Assembly: GCF_005239225.2 (NCBI RefSeq)
Contig: NC_133291.1
Location: forward strand, 1,302,001-1,366,000
Reading direction: 5' to 3'
Length of the DNA: 64,000 bases
DNA from: Populus alba
Taxonomy: Eukaryota > Streptophyta > Magnoliopsida > Malpighiales > Salicaceae
This document shows, piece by piece, positions 11,793-23,500 of the stretch (positions within the stretch are counted from its first letter, which is position 1; the number at the start of each line of letters is the position of its first letter). The position numbers were made by a program, and so were the translations under genes. The notes under the pieces are model-generated. The model was given only the letters and a program-made list of their open reading frames with translations. It was not told where the DNA came from and did not search any database.

Positions 11793-13307
11793 AAAGACTG
11801 TTGAATTTACTGGCTTCTTTTTGACAGGCTCCAATGGCATTTTCTCTGGCTTCTCTACTGAGTTCGTGAGCCGAGCATGGGATGTAGATGACAAGGCTCT
11901 GAAGTCCCTTGTTGGAAGCCAGGCAGCCAAAGGCGCGCATCGTCAAGCTTGATGGAACCCTGAAGATGCATGAACCAAAGAAGGAATTGAACACCGTCAA
12001 GGCATGGTATATAATTAATCAACTGTGTTGAAGCTCCACTAGATGTTGAGATGGTGGAAAGGTTGTCTGTTTTGAATACCAAGAACCTTCCTGTGTTGAC
12101 GAGTAATAAAATTATAGATGGTTAAGAATAAGATTAATATGATGAATAATCAGTTGATTTATAAATTCAAGTAATTTTACATATTATTTGTAGTAAAAAT
12201 ATTTGATTTATAAATTCAAGTAATTTTACATGTTATTTGTAGTAAAAATATTTGATCACTTAATATAAAAAATCTCAAAGGTTGGTAATTAGTAATAAAT
12301 GATACCTGGTAAGTTAAGTGACCGATAATCGTGGTCAATAATAGTTTGGTAAGTTAGATAACCAGCAACTATGGTGATTGATTAATACCTACAAAAGGTG
12401 TTTTTATGGACGAGAGGATTATTCGGTAATAAAGTCAGTAATTTTATAAAAAGAAAAGATATAATAGTATTTTAGAGAGATAAATTCTGAAAATATATAT
12501 AAATGTTAAGAGTAAAAAGATTGTGAACCTTTGACTTAAATGATTCATTTTGTATTTATACTCCATTAACCATATCATTTTTGTAAAGATGAGGGACTAA
12601 AGTATAATTTTATCTTTGTAATATTTGAAGTTGTATTATACTTAAAATAATATGTATTGGATCAATATAAAATATAAAAACTCAAGTCTATAGGGGTTTC
12701 TTAGGCTCATCTAGATTTCCATCATCACCAAGTTTTTGTTGGATTTTAATTTTCAAAAAGAAATGTTTGTAACTTCATGTTTTTTTTTTTATAGACTAAC
12801 GTGAATGTCTAGGTTAGCTTACACTCACATCAACTAATCACACGGGCCTTAAAGTTAACGATCATGTAAACCTCTAATGACTTTGAAATTTGTAGGACTC
12901 AAACTGGTAACTTTTTGGAATAGACTCAAAACCTGACTAGTTGAGCCATACTTCTCGTAATTAACTTCATATTTTTTATTTTATCTCTTTGTTGTTTATT
13001 TTAGCCCTATACCTACTCATTTGGTTGGAAGGTTTCTGTCTATTTAAAATTAAGATTAATTATGTTTTTAGATGTTTTTTAAAAGAGTTTTAAAAAAAAA
13101 ACATTATGTAATATCAAAAATAAATAAATAAAATATAATGCATTTCTTACAATAAATAATTTTTAAAAAAACATTACACTACAATACCAATAATACTATT
13201 TCCTCACGTGCTACAGGCATCTTTGAAAGTAAAAGTATCTCCTGATGTTGAGCAGCTCATCCGCTCCAAGAGAATGCGATGGAATTTTCTTTCCACCTCC
13301 AAAATGA
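11793..13307 (+). pseudogene. 11S-globulin-like (RmlC-type) cupin pseudogene, split
   Basis: Two pieces of one gene in the correct order. Piece 1 (11793-12100) translates to a cupin segment: EFTGFFLTGSNGIFSGF, then STEFVSRAWD, then, after a frameshift near 11,935, GIVKLDGTLKMHEPKKE, and after a further small indel NCVEAPLDVE and LNTKNLPV. Piece 2 (13208-13307) is the C-terminus: VLQASLKV, SPDVEQLIRSKRMR, then in another frame DGIFFPPPK and a stop. The middle of the family domain is missing and about 1.1 kb of AT-rich DNA lies between the pieces. The intact Arabidopsis relatives (At1g07750/At2g28680 type) are seed-storage-like cupins of about 350 aa. Frameshifts and the missing core make this a non-functional relic. 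Identification rests on remembered family motifs. Confidence 0.8.
12154..12251. repeat. 49-bp tandem duplication
   Basis: Two near-identical 49-bp copies (12154-12202 and 12203-12251), each starting TTGATTTATAAATTCAAGTA and differing at about one base, followed by a third partial start TTGAT. It lies inside the DNA that separates the two cupin pseudogene pieces. A second small repeat (TGGTAAGTTA twice, at about 12307 and 12350) follows. Confidence 0.85.
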
Positions 13308-13890
13308 GCAAATTGCGGAAGGATAGCTTGATTATATTTGTTGCAAAAATGGTAAAACCTGCTATCTGCCTGGTTAATCAAGGACTCTGTTTTAACTTTG
13401 ACAGCAATAACCAGATTTTAGCGGACAGATTCCAATGTGAATAGGCTAAATTGACAAGGAATATGGAAAAAACTTTACAGGGGATTTGATAGGTCTGTAT
13501 CAGCACATATATAATCCATTTGATCATTTTCTGCTCTCCAGGAAAAGCCTTACAGAGTGGAAACAAGCAATAATTTGGTAATCACAGTTGAGGTACAAGT
13601 GTGCATCAGCTAGTTCGTGGCAGTTTCTCCACATTCCTTCACTCCCGCCACGCGGAATGAACATCTGAAGCAGACAATATACCAGTGGCCAGATCTATCT
13701 GTGCGCCAGCACAACACAATGGGAAACCCGATAATGCCAGCAGGAAAACATAGCACACGAATGACTTGGTGCACAAAGTTATACAGGTTCCTTTAAATCC
13801 AAGAAACATATCCTCTACAAGTTAAACATTCATGCATTTTCAGATACGTAGAATTAGTTAATATACATGCAAACTAGTTGATTATCCATG

Positions 13891-13925
<35 letters not shown>

Positions 13926-14513
13926 TTAACAAATGCTACAATTTTCAAGTCTGCTGCACGGCAAAAGCCCATCTCCCGCCTGCTTACGAGCGTGGAGGGG
14001 TTGACGGAACGAAAGTGTCTGCTTTTCTCTTACACCTGTTATAACAAATCTGCATGCAATCAACAATGCAGAAGCCCGATTTTTAAAGATACATGCACGT
14101 ATACGAAGTTGATTCGGGGGAGAATAGAATACCTCTGTCAAACATAAATGATGGCGGAATCTATCTAACATAATTAATTAATTAGTGCTGCAGTTCTAGA
14201 AGTTAGCACTAAAAGCGGCGAGCCAGTCCCCAGCACCTCATCGATCACATCTCCCTCCTAATGTCATTGTCGTCGTCTTCCTATTCAACCATGGTATTAT
14301 CACGGGCCGTGTGCTCAAAACAACAGACAGTCCCCCAGATATCTCCATGTTCTTCAATGGCCTGACTCGGTGGAGAAAATCCAGTCTCTTCCTATTCCCA
14401 GATACGCTTTGCGAGTTTGCTTGAGATACCAAAGTTCCACCAACATATTCGTACCTGGATTGTAAGATTAAACAGACGGCCCACCATTATAAAACCCCGT
14501 TCTTTAAAACACA
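13308..14513. other. Unassigned DNA between two pseudogenes, with (TA)n
   Basis: No gene is recognised. Contains a (TA)n microsatellite at about 13893-13921. The stretch 13,600-13,800 and 14,200-14,450 is GC-richer and may be old exonic DNA, but no family could be matched. Confidence 0.4.
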
Positions 14514-14798
14514 TCACACAACCTCTTGAACCTTCCCTTTCCTTCTGTGATTTTTCATAGCTCCAATGTACACTTCTTCGAGACTATTGTCGATTTCCAT
14601 CCTCATGCGCTCGAAATTCCCATTAAACCCAGGTTTCTGGATAATGCACTCTCGTAAGTTAACAAATCGTGCTTGAACCCATTATCTTCCTTCTTTTACT
14701 TTGTTGAACATTTCAAGGACTCGCAGAGGATCCTCTGGTTCTTCGAGGTCGAGAGTCGAGACTGCTGCATCATGTTTATGTAGCAAAGCAGCACTCAT
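14514..14798 (-). pseudogene. N-terminal fragment of a PPR protein, frameshifted
   Basis: From ATG at 14798 the minus strand reads MSAALLHKHDAAV, then DPLRVLEMFNKVKE, hitting a stop; one frame over it continues DNGFKHDLLTYESAL, and a second shift gives FERMRMEIDNSLEEVYIGA then MKNHRRKGKVQEVV and a stop at 14514. This matches the N-terminus of P-class PPR proteins of the At1g74580 type (KALEMFNS, GFKH..STY, GAMKNYGRKGKVQEAV). Intact members are about 760 aa and organelle-targeted RNA-binding proteins. At least two frameshifts and loss of everything after the second PPR motif make it a relic. Confidence 0.8.
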
Positions 14799-15853
14799 CC
14801 CAACATGTTTATCGAAGACTCATGCTCCTTTTTTTTCACACCCTGGATTGCGACTTGTATTTTGTGAGTAGCAAATAATTCTTAAATCGCATACCTTAAA
14901 AGAGCTTGTCTGGCCCCGTTTTTTTAGCTTTTATTGATTTGCTTTAAAACAAAGCATTAAAAAGGTTTTTTTATTAGTATTTTAGAAGTTAATTGGTTAG
15001 CTTTGAGAGTGAAAAATGATTTTTTTTTAATCAAAAATATTTTAAAGGTATACTAGCTTCCATTTACAAAGTATAAGAATTATAATTTTTTTTATATGGA
15101 TATTACTTACTTGATTTTAAAAAGAAAAAATAATATTAAATGTATTTTAAAACTGTCTAGCTTAAATGATTTATACTCTATACTCAGTAATAAACTAATA
15201 TTCAACTACACAATTAGTATCTTTTAATATCTTAAAATTAGCTAACATCAAGCATGTTAGACTCCAGCTTGTATGGATCTTAGGTAAATTATTTAATAGT
15301 TTTTTTTCACTAAAAGCATATAATGATTTGGTTATTATGTTTTTATGATGTTTAATTGTTTTTCAAATAAAGGATTTATTTATTAAGTAATTTATTTAGT
15401 TTACTATAGAAAATGTTTAATTTTATATTTATATATTTAACAATGATTTTAATTCAAGTAATTTTATCAATAGCACAACACAATAAGTGTAATATATATA
15501 ATACAAAAATGTAACACAGGATAAATAAATTTTAAATTTATTGCACGAAATGCTTTAACATGCCAGCTTACGCTATATATCTTTGAAAACACATATGAAA
15601 GACATATTTTAATTTTTTATTTATCGTTTGTGTTTCTAATGCTATAATGTTTTCACTACACCATCTTTAAATTAATTCTTTAAATTAATTGATCATCGGA
15701 AGCTAAATCATCAAAGTCCTTCAAAGGGTCTCCCACCATTAAAAAATCTAAAAATCAGGGGTACTATTAAAAACGTTTTGAACCATGGGGTAAAAAATGG
15801 AACATCCCGCAACCCACAGGGGCAAAAATAGTTCATCCTCAGCCGCAAGAACA
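14799..15853. other. AT-rich intergenic DNA, no gene recognised
   Basis: Low-complexity AT-rich sequence from about 14,900 to 15,700. The composition resembles decayed MITE-type DNA seen elsewhere in the window, but no clear ends are visible. Confidence 0.45.
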
Positions 15854-16130
15854 CACGTGTCGACATATAAGCCACGGTTTCACAAAAATCCCGAGAGCCC
15901 CATCCACAACCAAAGCAGAAACTTTCAAAATGACGATCAGAGGGAAAAGGAAAACAAAAAGGCGGCAAACATTGAAAGAAAGCACCAGCAAGGAAATCAA
16001 AATCCATCCCCGGTTATTACAATATAAAAATAACAAATATAATAATTTCCAAAACCCTTCCCCTTAAGTGCTCTCTTCATATCCGCCCCCCCCCCTCATC
16101 ATCCAGAGAGAGAGAGAGAGAGAGAGAGTT
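15854..16130 (+). promoter_or_regulatory. Promoter-like block: G-box, TATA-like, C-run, (AG)12
   Basis: CACGTG G-box at 15854-15859, a TATAA-type box at about 15866-15870, a ten-base C-run at 16086-16095 and twelve AG dinucleotides at 16105-16128. The GC content rises sharply relative to flanks. GA/CT repeats near transcript starts are common in plant genes. Confidence 0.55.
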
Positions 16131-16313
16131 TCCGTGTCTTGATCGTGCTCTTACTTCTCAGGTACGCAGCTTCGATCTCCGAGTTCGCTCGAATTTCTCC
16201 AATTCCAAACCCTAACTCCTCGCGTCTCTGTTTCTCAGCTTGATTTATCCTCCTTCTTGTTACTGCAGAAAATCAGCGAAAACGAGTTGGCGTTGATGAG
16301 AATTTAAGCGCAG
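16131..16313 (+). other. Orphan spliced leader, no coding sequence downstream
   Basis: Looks like the 5' UTR of a highly expressed plant gene: a donor TCTCAG/GTACGC after 16161, a telo-box AAACCCTAA at 16207-16215 inside the first intron, an acceptor TACTGCAG before 16269, a 45-nt second exon, and a donor CGCAG/GTAATTT after 16313. A further acceptor-like TGGCTGCAG follows at about 16,469. No conserved ORF follows before the 3' end of the DNA glycosylase gene on the other strand at 17576. It could be a non-coding transcript or the stranded front of a lost gene. Confidence 0.5.
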
Positions 16314-17575
16314 GTAATTTGAGCTTCTGATTGCGTCATTATTTTAGTCATCGGTCGCGATTTCTGTTATTGTTGCTGTTTATTTGTTTTTGATTGCGAT
16401 TTACAGTCGTTGCTGTTATTGATTTTATGATCTTTTGGAATTGTGAGCACGTGTTTGTTTGGCTGCAGAGAAAAAACGATTAGATACACCGTGCTGGAAT
16501 CGATCGAGCTAAGTTTTTTTTTGCGTAATTTAAATTACCGAGCATGATTTTTTCGTGTTTTTGTTTTTCTTCTGAAAATGTCTCTGCTTTATTTTTTTTA
16601 AAACGGCGACGAGAAGTTAATATCAGTTTTTGTTAGAAATCGATCAGATTGATTGCTTGTGAAATGTTTGTGTTTTGATTGATGAATTGCTTGAGGTAGG
16701 TCATAGAGGTGTTGGCTTGTTGATCTAGTGGATTAATTGTGTCTGGCTTAGCTAAATAGCTGAATGCATAGGATTATGATGTTATGTGCTCTTTTGTTTT
16801 ATAAGCACGTGATGGAGGGTTTTTTTTACCAGGTGTATATGTTAATTGATTGATGAATTTGAATACCTGCTGGTTCGAAATACAAGCAGGCTTTGAAATA
16901 GTCTTAAGAATTGAGATTTGAATGCCTGTTTAATAGATGGATGTGCATAAGTTCTGTACGTTTTTTAAAGGAGAGTTTAATAGATATCGTTCTACTTCTT
17001 TTTGGTGGTCGGTGGGGGGGTTGATATTGATTATTGTTGAACAAGGGCTCTGTTTTGAGCATGATTTGAAAAAGAATCAGGTGAGGGAGAGAGATTTGCC
17101 GCTACTCACTACTTTTTGAAAATAGCTCTGATTCGAGCATGAATTGAAATAATTTGGATGACAGGAGTGTTGCTCACATTGACTAGTTTCTTAAGAATGG
17201 CCCTATTTTGAGCTTGAATAGAAAAAAAAGCATCTTAAAAACTATGAAATCAACTAAATTCCACTAGCCATGTCATCCTACAATTACACATGAAAATTCT
17301 CTCAGCTGGGTTTGGAACCTGTAAATGGGATCGCATCAACTACATCCCATTAGCGATGCTATCCTACCACTTGAATTGAAATTTGTGCGCCCAGCTCGGA
17401 TATTGTAATGCATCTCATGTTAGAGGAAGAACACTTGAATCTACAACAGAATGTTAGTCAAGGATCTTTCTTCTTCACAAAGCTTGCCATGTCTATTAAA
17501 CAAAAAATAAGGTAGCAATGTCTTGCTGGTCAGAACCCCATTTCTGTTAAACTTCGCATGCTGCTCTCCTGCTTG
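16314..17575. other. Non-coding: intron-like DNA and 3' flank of glycosylase
   Basis: T-rich, intron-like on the plus strand up to about 17.0 kb. The part next to 17575 probably includes the 3' UTR of the minus-strand DNA glycosylase. No conserved coding signal. Confidence 0.5.
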
Positions 17576-20500
17576 TCATTTTTTCTCGTTCTTTGTCTTT
17601 ACCAACCTACTTACTGGAAAGTGTAATCTGGCCTTGAGAGGTCGGGGTGCTCTTGTTTTCTGGTCGAACCCCCTCACACAAACAAATCCTGCAAATAAAG
17701 TTTCACCAATCGACAAAGTCAAGCTGACTGAAGGTTGCCAAGTGCATGAGACTTGAATTTAACAATATCCCGGCATGACTGGCAAGGTGTCTTTCATATG
17801 TCAGGATTTTATTAAATACTGAAAACAGCATCGGATACCTTTCCAAAAGCAGTGCTGAACTCCTTCTGTTGAAAGTCCTGGGAAAAATAATGAGTTCTTG
17901 TTAGCCAGCCTTCTCCTTTGTAATTTAGTTGGAATGTTAATGCACTAACATTGTCTTGTACCTTTAAATATCGATGGTACAGAAGTTCCAAAATAGACAA
18001 TCCGTCTTGGCAAATTCCATATCAAACTTCTTGGAACATCAATTGGGTTTAGGCTAGATTCATGATCTGCAAACATCTGCAAGGTAATTGCAGATTCACT
18101 CGATAATTATTTATTGAAAAGTTTATGGCTTTAAATTCTGGCTTACATAGGATGGGCAGGGTTTCCTGGTCATTTGTAGGAGATAGGAGAATTACACAAA
18201 GTTCTAGTAGTTTTACCTCGTTCACTTGAAAGTACGTTCCATTCAGTGGGAAGCTTCCTCTCATTGCTGTTCTACAAGGTATCTGTATATGTGGTAATAA
18301 AAATATCAGCATGCAAAACATGTAGTTAACTAGAATGCTGGGGCTTCCACGATGATTATTTATGTACCACAAAGATGGATATACTCACCAGAAGTGTTCC
18401 TCTCACTGTTTGTGAATTAGATTCTCTGATACTGTTGCATGAAAAACATATCTTTTCATTGCACAATTTGTTTGGTTCCCGGGACTGACATTGTTGTTCA
18501 GGTGGCTCAATTGAATTTGCAGTTTCACCTAAATAATAAGATATTGCTTAGTAATACTTCAAGACAGTGGCATCTTTTACTCATGAGAGGAGCATTCACT
18601 ACTTCTTGTCACATCATATAAATAGAATGCTTGCTACTTTGGTAAATCATATTAACACGCCTGAAGCTTTGCAACATGCTCCAACAGTAATTAGTTCTCT
18701 AAATACAGTATAGGCAGTCTGAAATTCGTTTTAGTTGCTGTTGAAACCATTGAAAGTCACAGTTTTTGTGCTTACCTGGTGTCCATATTGCTAGAAGGTA
18801 TGGACTAGGATCATCAGGTTCTCTTTTATCCATCTGCAAGTTCTATAAAGTGGCTCAGTGGCTGTTAAATAAAGCATGTAGTTTCAAGGGAATAAAATGT
18901 TAGAAAATGGAAGGAAAACTAACCCCCTGAAGTAGAGGATGTGAATCTGGAAGTTCATACCTGCATAACATCACGAAGACAAAGTGTGAGATGCATCATT
19001 TAGGACCTCATCCATGGTCCAAACTCCCCCTCAACATATTATACTAATTAATGGAGCAGGCTGTGAGTTTGAAATCTGGCTTTCTGCCATTATTTTGATA
19101 CCTGGGGTCTTCTGTGTTTTTTAGCAACTAATTTTTTTTCATTTCCAAGTACTACTGTTGCATGATGTGCATGGTGCCAATAGTTGGTTCGGTTTATCAC
19201 ATGTTCGAGATGATTTTTGCTAACCTTATATAGTTTTGTGTGAATCTGTCTTTGATTTGTTGAACTGTATGTATGTTACTAGTAAATCATTCTGTTATTG
19301 GTTATCAGCAACGATAGAGCAGAAGAAAAATGAATCACGTGTCTGTTGGTTTGGGGAGGGGGGGGTAGCTTTAATAAAATAACTATTAAGCACAAGGACC
19401 AAGAAAAAACTTAAAAAGGTGGAGGAACTCAGTTCCGACCTTGATTATGAGAAGATTTTACTTACACTTGGTGTTCTGTCCGTAGGCGACTAACATTCTT
19501 CAATTTGGGTGTGGGGATAGAAGCATTTGGATCCAAAGCAACTAGTGCTTTGGACATGTCGTATTCTTGGAGCTCCATGTTTGTATGTATATAATTCTGT
19601 AAATTCTCAGTAAACTCTTCCATGTTGAGTTTTATTGTGGGTATTTCATCAGGATCTTCTCCGAAGTCCTCAATATCAGTCTCTGCTAATTCAGTCTGCT
19701 CTTGATCTGGTGTTACTGGCTCTTCAATTATGGGCTCACAACTGCCAATATCAAACCCAACACTTTTATGTTGGTTGTCCTCAGGTGGAAGTAATGGCAT
19801 GGGATTGATGACTATGCTTGGGCTTTTTTCAGGCATAAAGGGAACGGTTGAAGTTGTTATATCCTTTGTTTCTGGTCCAGGTAGTGCAAGCCTTGCACTG
19901 CATCAAATAGAGCACATATTTTCCTTTGCTTTAAAAAATCAAAAGTATGCCTGTTATGCATATTAAGAAACGAGGTACTTGGTTTTAAGAAAAAGAAATT
20001 TAACTTGTCTATTTAGATCTCTTGTTATCTCATCCATTGATCTCTTTCAGCAATTATCAACACTAAATTTTCTTTTACTTCGTTTTCCCCTCCTACAACT
20101 AGGATAGATCAAAGATGGGATGGTCATTATTTACTTTTTAGCCTGGAAGAGTTGGTAAAAATCTTTATATATCTATGGCCTGGACAAGAATGCATGCTTA
20201 CCCAATATAAGAAACAAAAATGTTTTTTTGCAATGATAGTCTTCAATGAAAAACTCCTTTTTCAAACATCTTGTCTTAAACTGAAGTAAAATTGTGGCCC
20301 CTCATGTGCAACTGACTCGGAGATCATGAATAATTTTGGGTCATAGATCATCTATTTTTAATTGAAACACTACTCTACCTCTTTGTTGCTGCAAGAGAGC
20401 AGTCAACCACTATGAAAGTAGCATAGCATGACATTACGAATTGCAATTAATTTTCCTCCTTGCTAACTTTTATCGCTACAAGTGACCGGTGTATTTTATT

Positions 20501-23500
20501 CTAGTTGTGGTCTTTCTAAGTTATACCACACTAATTATATTTCATGTGATTGAATACTGAAATGGTCAGCCTTGCAATGTTTTATATTTCAAAATTATAT
20601 TTTTTGATGGCTAGCATAATATTTGTTACATGCTGTTGGCAGTATAACAGAGAAGATATGCAAACCTTGTGAAGGCACTTGCAAAATGTCTACATTCTGT
20701 TCTCATGGGACATGCATTACAGTTGGGTCTGCTCTTTGTGCAAAAGACCTGCATAAGTTAAAGCACAGGTATTTTGATGCTTTTCAGATGCTTAATCACA
20801 AATAGTACTCTGATTAATATGCTATCAAGTGCCAAAATGAGTATACCTTTCCAAATGTGATCATCTGGTAATGTAATTCATACCTGTAACCCCATAAAAA
20901 AAGACGGAAATCAACAAATCTTTTCTGAAATAAAAAAAACCGTGATCTTTATGCATGGAGAGTACAGCTTTCAATGAACAGAATGGCTCCAAGGAAGAGT
21001 CATGTGATTACAGTGTTCTTTGATCGAGTTTGCACAATCTTGGCCAGAGATATTTTTGAATTGACTCCAGTATTGGGTACCTAGAGGGAATTTGGTTAGC
21101 ATTTTAGGTGAACTAGAAAATTTTGGTGTCAATTTTGTGACATATAATACTTACAGTTCTAGCAGGTGCAACTGCAGTGACTCTGGCAGTGGCTGGAGAG
21201 GGACCCATCCTAGTCGAACTGCTATTCTCCCAACATTTGTGTCAACCTTTACAAACAGGCAATCGAATCATTTGAATTGTACAAATTTGCTATCTCCTGT
21301 AAGTTCAACATTATCTGTTTTTTACACATGAAACTCACTGGGAACGCAAGATGATGAAGTGTTAGGAGCCGCACACACTCCACGCTTTTCAACCCCAACC
21401 CCCGTATACTTAGCAGATAATCCCTGAAAAATAAAGATATTTCAGAAACTGGGGAACATATTATGACATTTGATGAATTGTTTGCTATCTTTTGCTTAAA
21501 TTTTGTTATGAGTAGCTTCATATTGACATACTGGAATAATCAATATTTTTGAGTGGGAACTCTAATATTTGCGGTGGCTTACTTTGCTTTGCCAGGGGGC
21601 ACATCTCTTAACCATTCCAAATCAATGCTTCCATGTTCCCTTACCAGTCGGTTTAGGAATTCCTGCAATATTGTGCAACCATTATTAACATGTTTTATCT
21701 GTGCCTTGAGTTCAAACAATCCACCATGAGTAAGAGAACAGTTCACAAAGCCATTTGAAGAGGAAAGAAAGGTTATTAAGGCTTGAGGTTAAAAATACTA
21801 AAATACCTGGATTCGTTCTGCTAGAATTTTATTCATCCCTCTTTCTTTGATGGCTTCAGAAATCTCGTTGACTCCAGCACATCGCACTGCTTCATAGTCC
21901 AAGGAATCCATTGTGTCTTCGGTTCTCTCTTTTCTTCCATTTGTCTGCACTTGCTTCCTTAAACTATCCCAGTCAAATGCGTCTGCTTTCTCACTCTCAA
22001 CTTTCCCTTTTCTAGCTTTTGAGGCATTTGCATTTGACTTGAGGTTTTCCTTGTTATTAGGATGTACTTTCTCCTTTGTATTTGGGTCAACCACTATGTT
22101 TTCTAGGGGTGTTTGCTCATTCACAGAAGTGATCCTCTCAAAATCAAGAATGTTTTCTGTGAGTCTGGGGACATTCAAGATGTGCTGTGTGTAATTGTTT
22201 TGCTTCTCAGGCAATGTTTCGGCAAGATGTACAGGTCCACCAGCTGACATGCTTTGCCATTGCAAGGTCTCATTCCTCTCATTAACTTGATTTTCATGGT
22301 AAGGCTGAAAACTGTTTTGTTCAGACATTGATTGCTTTCTGTAGAGAGAATGTTGGACTGCTAGTGGAGCTTCTTGATACCTTGGCAACTCGTATTGTCT
22401 GGCAGCTTTTTTACCCACATTCGCAGCCTTTTGTCCAACAGTTTTGCTTGAGCAGCTTGCAGCCTTTTCTTTGTCGAATCTGGAAGAATTTGATGTCCAA
22501 GAAGATATGGAATCTTCACTGTGCAATTTGAAGCCTTCTGCTTGCTGTGCATTGGACTGTGAAGTCATGTGTAGCAACCCATAGTTACTACACGGAACCA
22601 CTTTCCCTTGCATCTGTGGATTGCAGTAATCGAATTGCTTATTATATGGAGAAAAGCAGTCCAGATTACCTAATCTTTCCAATCCAGCTCCTTGCTGCAT
22701 GTTCTGTATACCTTCTGTTTGCTCATTTTCATGCCTGGATCCCCTATGAAACAATGAACTTCCACTCTCACAACCATCAAATTCTTCTAGCAAGGTGGGA
22801 CTCTCCATCTGTAAATGATCCACGAAAGATAAACCATGACTTGTGCTAGGTTTGCATCCAGTAGGAGGGTCTTCTGTTTCGGAGTTGGAGCCTGAGTAGG
22901 ATCTGACTCCTCCATTTGCTTGCACAGTTGAGGAATCAAAAGAATCTTGTGATGATACAAATTCTTCCTCCAGGCTGTGACTTTGTGCCCCTACCACGCT
23001 TGCTCTTTCTAAACACCAAGTTTCAGATTCTCCCTGTGGTTCTGCTGATCCATGGTGTGTAATGGGGCTTTGGTTGTAGAGTGGATACCTAAACTTGCTG
23101 TTCCATTTGATGATGCCATTTGGGTTTTGCATGCAGACATCTGGTTCTTCAACCATGATGCCTTTCCTATGGCTGTCACAAGCTGCATTGCTCCTAGACT
23201 TCAGAGGAAATAATGAAGCTAGAGACATGAAGGCAGAGCTGCAAGGTCGGAATGTAGTTGACGATATTGTTCAGTTCATGAATAGAGATTAATTATCATG
23301 GCTCATCTGGTCTTGAAATTAAGCTGAAATGTCAAATTTACCTTGACAGATGATCTGAAACATTTTGGGTAAGGAAAACTCCTATTACCGAATCAACAAC
23401 TGATCCCTTCCATTTTGAAAAACGCCTATCTCCTGCAAAGAATGTTATTTACATTCATACATGCAGGTGACTGTCTATTTGATTCACTAAAGAGGGAATA

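Noticed and set aside
15711..16007. 98-codon minus-strand ORF over the promoter-like block
   Set aside because: Composition-driven, no family similarity, and it overlaps regulatory-type sequence on the other strand.
17801..17877. Reading the demethylase C-terminus as ending at 17801 in exon 18
   Set aside because: That ending lacks the conserved tail. A donor after AAAG at 17839 and an acceptor before 17688 join in phase to an exon encoding FVCVRGFDQKTR and LVKTKNEKK, matching the family end.
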